Shown here piece after piece: positions 59,925-64,000 of a stretch of 64,000 nucleotides of DNA; positions within the stretch are counted from its first letter, which is position 1, and each line of letters opens with the position of its first letter. Position numbers and translations under genes: made by a program. Below the pieces are notes generated by a model. It was not told the origin of the DNA, did not search any database, and saw only the letters and a list, made by a program, of their open reading frames with translations. The stretch lies in contig NZ_CP045496.1 of assembly GCF_015500075.1 (NCBI RefSeq), positions 2,428,001-2,492,000 on the forward strand. Reading direction: 5' to 3'. The DNA is from Mesorhizobium sp. INR15 (GTDB lineage Bacteria > Pseudomonadota > Alphaproteobacteria > Rhizobiales > Rhizobiaceae).

Positions 59925-60794
59925 ATGAAGCGTCGGGACTTCTTGGCGCTGTCGGCGGGAGCGGCGGCGTTTTCCATTCTTCCTAGTATCGCCAGGGCGG
60001 CTCTGCCGGTGCCTTATGACCGGAACGCCGAAGTGCCGGTGACCGACAAAAAGACCTTCATCGACTGGATGGTGGCCAATCGCGGCGAAGATCCGAAGTA
60101 TCTCGCCGAGCGATTCGATCGTTTTCAGATCATGGTCTACAACAAGGATGTGCTGGACGACCGCAACAAGCGGGCGTTTCTGGCGACGCCGCGCGAGGAA
60201 TTCGTGCTGCCGCAGAATCTGGCGCGCACCTATGACCACGCGTTTCTCGATATCGGCTATGGCGTGACCATCTCCGGCCCGCATCTGGTCGGACGCATGA
60301 CAACGGCCATCGACGTGCAATTCGGCGAATCCGTGCTCGAAGTGGGTACCGGCTCCGGTTACCAGTCGGCCTATCTCGCCAACCTTACCGACAAGGTGCA
60401 CACGATCGAGATCATCAACCCGCTGGCACAGCGCACCCGCCGCACCTATGACGCACTCATCGATCGCGGCTACAGCGTGTTCGGCTCGGTCACCAGCCGG
60501 AACGCCGACGGCTACTACGGCTGGGAAAGCGTCGGTCCGTTCGACAAGATCATTGTCACCTGCGGCATCGACCATATCCCGCCGTCGCTGCTGCAGCAGC
60601 TCAAGCCCAATGGCGTCATGGTCATCCCGGTCGGACCGCCTGGCGCGCAGCATGTGCTCAAGGTGGTCAAGCAGCAGCTCGCCGATGGCACGTTCAACAT
60701 CGTCCGCTCGGATATCTACAATGGCAAGGTGGTGCCTTTCGTGCCCTTTACCAAGCTGGAAGGCGACCAGATCGTCGGCACGCATAACGGCTGA
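59925..60794 (+). CDS. Tat-exported protein-L-isoaspartate O-methyltransferase homologue
   Basis: A 289-residue protein. MKRRDFLALSAGAAAFSILP is a twin-arginine signal (cleavage after IARA, ~26). The mature domain resembles Pcm: EFVLPQNLARTYDHAFLDIG, GPHLVGRMTTAIDVQFGESV, then SAM motif VLEVGTGSGYQSAYLANL and PFDKIIVTCGIDHIPPSLLQ, LKPNGVMVIPVGPPGAQ. Cytosolic Pcm repairs isoaspartyl residues; export is unexpected because SAM is cytosolic. The substrate may therefore be altered. GGAGG is 8 bases upstream. A spermidine-synthase-like membrane protein gene follows 39 bases downstream. Confidence 0.85.
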   Translation: MKRRDFLALSAGAAAFSILPSIARAALPVPYDRNAEVPVTDKKTFIDWMVANRGEDPKYLAERFDRFQIMVYNKDVLDDRNKRAFLATPREEFVLPQNLARTYDHAFLDIGYGVTISGPHLVGRMTTAIDVQFGESVLEVGTGSGYQSAYLANLTDKVHTIEIINPLAQRTRRTYDALIDRGYSVFGSVTSRNADGYYGWESVGPFDKIIVTCGIDHIPPSLLQQLKPNGVMVIPVGPPGAQHVLKVVKQQLADGTFNIVRSDIYNGKVVPFVPFTKLEGDQIVGTHNG

Positions 60795-60833
60795 TTTGCC
60801 GCGCCGGCTGAACCGCCGCATCAAGGGGCCTGC

Positions 60834-63533
60834 ATGGCAGCCGTCGTTTCGACCTCTCGTTTGAGCATCGCCTCCCTGGAGGCGCCGCGCCTCGCGCACT
60901 ATCTCGCGGTCGGCTTGATCGCCGGTGCCGTCATCGCGCTGCAGATATCGGTCATGCGCGTCTTCGCTGTCGGCAGCTGGTCGCATTTCGGCTCGCTGGT
61001 GGTCAGCCTCGCCATGCTCGGCTTCTCCTTGTCCAGCGTCGTCATCTTCGCCGGCAAGGACTGGTTCGACCGGCACTGGCAAGGGGCCGCCACTGCCGCC
61101 CTGCTTTTGATCGGCCCGCTTGCCGTTGCCTCGAACCTCATCGCCCAGACCGTGCCGTTCAACGCCATCTTCCTGGTTTCCGACCCGGAGCAGAAATGGC
61201 GTCTGCTGGCCAATTTCCTGCTCTATCTCCTGCCGTTCCTGGCCGGAGCGTTCTTCCTCGGCATCGTTTTCCTGAAAAGCCGCACGGCTTTCGGCCGTAT
61301 CTATTTCGCCGATCTCACCGGCTCTGGCCTCGCCGGGCTGGTCGTGCTGGTGTCGATGTATTGGTTCGCGCCGGAAACCATCATCGTCGTGCCTTTGCTG
61401 CTATGGGCCGCCGGCTCGCTGCTGTGGTTCTTTGCTTTCCGCGCCTGGAAGAGCGTTGCCGCCGGCGTCGCCGTCGCCGCACTGTCGATCGCGGGCTACC
61501 TCATGCTGCCCGGACTGACCGGCATCCCCGACATCACCGTCTCGCAGTACAAGGGCGTTGCCTATGCCCGCAACTTTCCCGACGGCAAGCGCATCTACCG
61601 CAATGTCTCGCCGTTCGGCGACCTGCAGGTCTATGCCAGTTCCTACATGCATTTCGCGCCGGGCCTGAGCGACAACGCCGCCTTCGGCATGCCGGAGGTT
61701 CCTGCCAACACCTATGTCGGCATGTACCGTGACGGCGATGGGCCGGAAGGCGTCATGCGCAACCTGGCGCCGGCCGAACAGCTCTATTTCCGCTACCTGC
61801 CGATGCACTATCCCTATGTCATCAAGGAGAAGCCCAAGACGTTCGTGGTGCAGTTCGGCGGCGGCATTTCCACGCAAGCCGCGCTCAATGCCGGCTCGAC
61901 CTCGGTGACCGTCGCCGAGAGCAATCCGATGACTTTGCGGGCATTCCGCGATCCGGTCCTGAAGGACGTCACCGGCGACATACTGGCCGAGCCGCGTCTC
62001 AAGGTGATCGACTACGACGGTCGCCTGTTCCTTGCCAACACCGCCGAGCGCTACGACGTCATCGACCTCAGCCTTGCCGACAGCGTCGGCCTGTCCAACC
62101 CGGGCGGCTTCGCGATTTCGGAAAAATACGCCTACACCAAGGAAGCGATGCTGAGCTACATGCACGCGCTGGCCGATGGCGGTGTGCTGTCGGTCACCTT
62201 GTGGAACAAGGAAGAGCCGCCGAAGTCGGTGCTGAAGCTCTATTCGACCATTGCCGGGGCGGCAGAGGCGTTTGATCCGTCGGGCGCCGCCAACGACATC
62301 TTCGCCGTGTCGAGCTATCTGTCGACGACGACGGTGCTGTTCAAGCGCGGCGGCTTCACCGAGGCCGAAATCAAGACGCTGCGCGACTACACCAGGTCGA
62401 TGTCGTGGGAAGAGGTCTATTATCCCGGCATGCCGTATGACGGTTCGACGGCGCAAAAGATCCTCGACGATTATCGCGCCTCGATCTTCGGCAGCGGAGA
62501 GGATGCGACGCTGACCCAGCCCGCCGCCGATGCGACGGCGCCAGCCGACCCAACCGCGCCGGCGAGCCCCGACTGCGACCCGACGGCGCCCGCCGATCCG
62601 ACGCTGGATGTCTGCGCCAAAGCCGTTCCGGGGGCCGATGTGTTGCCGGCGACGGCGCTGCAGCGCATGACCTGGCATGCGTTGTTGACCGGCGGCTGGG
62701 CGAAGCTTGCCGGCGACTATGTCTTCGACGCGCATCCGCTCAGCAACGACCAGCCGTATTTCGCCGCCTATGTGAAGGTCGCCGACCTGCCATTGACGCT
62801 GGACAGGCTCGACCTGTTCCAGGACGACTGGGGCTATCTCCTGATCTGGGCAACGCTCGGCATCGCCTGCGTCACGGCGGCGTCGCTGGTGCTGCTGCCT
62901 GTCATTTTCGGCTGGCGCATCGTGTTTTCCCGCTCGCGCGGCAAACTCGGCACCATCCTTTATTTCGCCTGTCTCGGCCTCGGCTACATCATGGTCGAGG
63001 TCGGGCTGATCAGCCGCTTCACAGTGGCGTTGGCCAACCCGACGGTGTCGGCCTCGGTGTTGATCTCGTCGATGCTGGTGTTCTCCGGACTTGGCAGCCT
63101 CTATGCCGAGCGCATCTTCGACCGCGCCAGAACGCTGCTGCCCGTCGTGCTGCTGGCGATCTGCCTGCTGCTGCTGGCCTACGGCTTCTATCTGTCGCCG
63201 GTGCTCGACTGGATTGGTGCCTATCCCTATTCGATGCGGTTGCTGCTGTGTTTCCTGCTGGTGTCGCCGCCGGCTTTCCTGATGGGGATGCCGATGGCCA
63301 CTGCCATGACCTGGCTGGCGCGGCTCGGCAAGGAACACCTGTTCGTCTGGGCCTGGGGCATCAATGGCTGTTTCTCGGTCATCGGTTCAGCGGCGGTGCC
63401 GATCGTCGCCACCAGCTTCGGCCTCAGTGCCGTGCTGCAATGGGCCGCCATCGCTTATCTCATCGCCATCCCGGCCTTCTTTGCCGTGCTGTTGCCGTCG
63501 AAAGCGCCGTCCATCCGGCTGGTCGCGGCCTGA
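60834..63533 (+). CDS. Polytopic membrane protein with embedded spermidine-synthase-like domain
   Basis: An 899-residue protein. Seven to eight transmembrane helices (~20-240) are followed by a soluble domain (~250-640) and about seven more helices (~665-890). The middle has a Rossmann SAM/dcSAM-type fold: KTFVVQFGGGISTQAALNAG, TVAESNPMTLRAFRDPV, IDYDGRLFL and ERYDVIDLSLADSVG. The polyamine-synthase D-x-x-D-P motif is replaced by DLSLADS, so aminopropyl transfer is doubtful. A Pro/Ala/Asp/Thr insert with repeated (T)APADPT occupies ~565-600. The next gene starts within its stop codon. Confidence 0.85.
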   Translation: MAAVVSTSRLSIASLEAPRLAHYLAVGLIAGAVIALQISVMRVFAVGSWSHFGSLVVSLAMLGFSLSSVVIFAGKDWFDRHWQGAATAALLLIGPLAVASNLIAQTVPFNAIFLVSDPEQKWRLLANFLLYLLPFLAGAFFLGIVFLKSRTAFGRIYFADLTGSGLAGLVVLVSMYWFAPETIIVVPLLLWAAGSLLWFFAFRAWKSVAAGVAVAALSIAGYLMLPGLTGIPDITVSQYKGVAYARNFPDGKRIYRNVSPFGDLQVYASSYMHFAPGLSDNAAFGMPEVPANTYVGMYRDGDGPEGVMRNLAPAEQLYFRYLPMHYPYVIKEKPKTFVVQFGGGISTQAALNAGSTSVTVAESNPMTLRAFRDPVLKDVTGDILAEPRLKVIDYDGRLFLANTAERYDVIDLSLADSVGLSNPGGFAISEKYAYTKEAMLSYMHALADGGVLSVTLWNKEEPPKSVLKLYSTIAGAAEAFDPSGAANDIFAVSSYLSTTTVLFKRGGFTEAEIKTLRDYTRSMSWEEVYYPGMPYDGSTAQKILDDYRASIFGSGEDATLTQPAADATAPADPTAPASPDCDPTAPADPTLDVCAKAVPGADVLPATALQRMTWHALLTGGWAKLAGDYVFDAHPLSNDQPYFAAYVKVADLPLTLDRLDLFQDDWGYLLIWATLGIACVTAASLVLLPVIFGWRIVFSRSRGKLGTILYFACLGLGYIMVEVGLISRFTVALANPTVSASVLISSMLVFSGLGSLYAERIFDRARTLLPVVLLAICLLLLAYGFYLSPVLDWIGAYPYSMRLLLCFLLVSPPAFLMGMPMATAMTWLARLGKEHLFVWAWGINGCFSVIGSAAVPIVATSFGLSAVLQWAAIAYLIAIPAFFAVLLPSKAPSIRLVAA

Positions 63534-64000
63534 TGGTGGACCGGCGCGCCATCGTCGCCGGACTGCTGGCCACGACGGTCTTTCCGGTGGCAAGCCAGGG
63601 GGCGCGCTTGCGCAAGGCGATATCAACGATCGTGCCGTTCAAGACGTCACCCTTTCCCTATGAGGGAAAACTGCCGGATGGTTCCGGGCCATTTCTCGAC
63701 GTGAATGCAAACGGCCGGCGCGGCCACACTTCGCCGCGCGGCGGCATCTATTGGGAAGACGAGACCTATTCCGACCGCTCGACGCTGCTGGCGGTGCCCA
63801 AGGGATTCGATCCGGCCAAGCCGGCGGTCATCGTGGTGTTCTTCCACGGCAATGGCGCTACCCTGGCGCGCGATGTGGTCGGCCGGCAGCGGGTGTTTGC
63901 CCAGGTCGAAGCCTCCGGCCTCAACGCGGTGCTGGTGGCGCCGCAATTCGCCAGCAATGCGCAGGATTCCAGCGCCGGCAATTTCTGGACGCTGGGTGTT
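63533..64000 (+). CDS. Exported alpha/beta hydrolase-like protein (3' partial)
   Basis: Starts at ATG 63533, overlapping the preceding stop by 1 base (TGATG), and runs off the window after 156 codons. An N-terminal twin-Arg-like signal (VDRRAIVAGLLATTVFPVAS) precedes TIVPFKTSPFPYEGKL, then GRRGHTSPRGGIYWEDETYS and IVVFFHGNGATLARDVVGRQ, which looks like the oxyanion region of an alpha/beta hydrolase with HGNG. The nucleophile has not been reached. It is translationally coupled to the spermidine-synthase-like gene. Confidence 0.75.
   Translation, partial: MVDRRAIVAGLLATTVFPVASQGARLRKAISTIVPFKTSPFPYEGKLPDGSGPFLDVNANGRRGHTSPRGGIYWEDETYSDRSTLLAVPKGFDPAKPAVIVVFFHGNGATLARDVVGRQRVFAQVEASGLNAVLVAPQFASNAQDSSAGNFWTLGV

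Noticed and set aside
61401..63338. Open frame of 645 codons opposite the spermidine-synthase-like gene
   Set aside because: Antisense shadow rich in His, Arg, Gln and Asp, with no hydrophobic or catalytic motif.
60834..63533. Classification of the large membrane protein as a true spermidine synthase
   Set aside because: The fold resembles it, but the catalytic D-x-x-D-P motif is not conserved and polyamine genes are not adjacent.
1..64000. CRISPR arrays, tRNA or rRNA genes, transposases, integrases
   Set aside because: No regularly spaced direct repeats, no cloverleaf-like sequence and no recombinase motifs seen by eye.

Overview
The window reads as chromosomal DNA of a rhizobial alpha-proteobacterium, most likely Mesorhizobium or a close relative. 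This is inferred from recognised protein families (fused-length PetABC set, long-tailed UvrB, CTC-type L25, BA14K, DUF1127, laccase-domain and MidA proteins), high GC and the intergenic repeats. I see no rRNA, tRNA, CRISPR array, transposase or prophage. Both ends cut through genes: an ABC exporter on the left and a secreted hydrolase-like protein on the right.

Region by region. 1-8.3 kb: end of an ABC exporter operon, the cytochrome bc1 operon petABC, a class A acid phosphatase, an NTF2-like protein, L-lactate dehydrogenase and adenine phosphoribosyltransferase. 8.3-16 kb: a mosaic palindromic repeat, two MaoC hydratases, CorA, two unknown membrane or secreted proteins, an APH(3')-like kinase, and the translation genes ychF, pth and rplY. 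16-25.5 kb: signalling and regulation, with a methyltransferase divergent from a GGDEF-EAL protein, an OhrR-like regulator facing an alpha/beta hydrolase, an AraC regulator facing an FSR-type exporter, and a LysR regulator facing an aldo/keto reductase. 25.5-34 kb: prs, a lipoprotein, a creatinase-like M24 protein, the tail-to-head run lgt-midA-laccase domain, a BrnA-like antitoxin, ubiK, ybjN and csaA.

34-40.4 kb: a glycosyltransferase, a MarR-OmpR-EnvZ-type operon divergent from ilvE, and a metallo-beta-lactamase-fold hydrolase. 40.4-45 kb: small proteins, including BA14K, three cold-shock proteins, a two-Kazal-domain lipoprotein and several short conserved-looking unknowns. 45-54.6 kb: a TPR-sulfotransferase, DUF1428, VOC, GST, DUF1127, an NTF2-like protein, an ABC-F ATPase with a candidate leader peptide and attenuator, an ECF sigma factor with an NTF2-like tail, a GFA protein, an EamA transporter and a small secreted protein with an apparent frameshift in its signal peptide. 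54.6-64 kb: UvrB with repeat-bearing tail, a Tlde1/DUF2778 L,D-transpeptidase-like protein, and a three-gene cluster of a Tat-exported isoaspartyl methyltransferase homologue, a polytopic protein with an embedded spermidine-synthase-like domain, and an exported hydrolase.

The best candidates for undescribed biology are the leader peptide and hairpin region before the ABC-F gene, the methyltransferase/spermidine-synthase-like/hydrolase cluster at the right end, and the GGDEF-EAL N-terminus built from four 24-base repeats that each begin with ATG. All product names come from reading motifs and recalling families. No database search was run.
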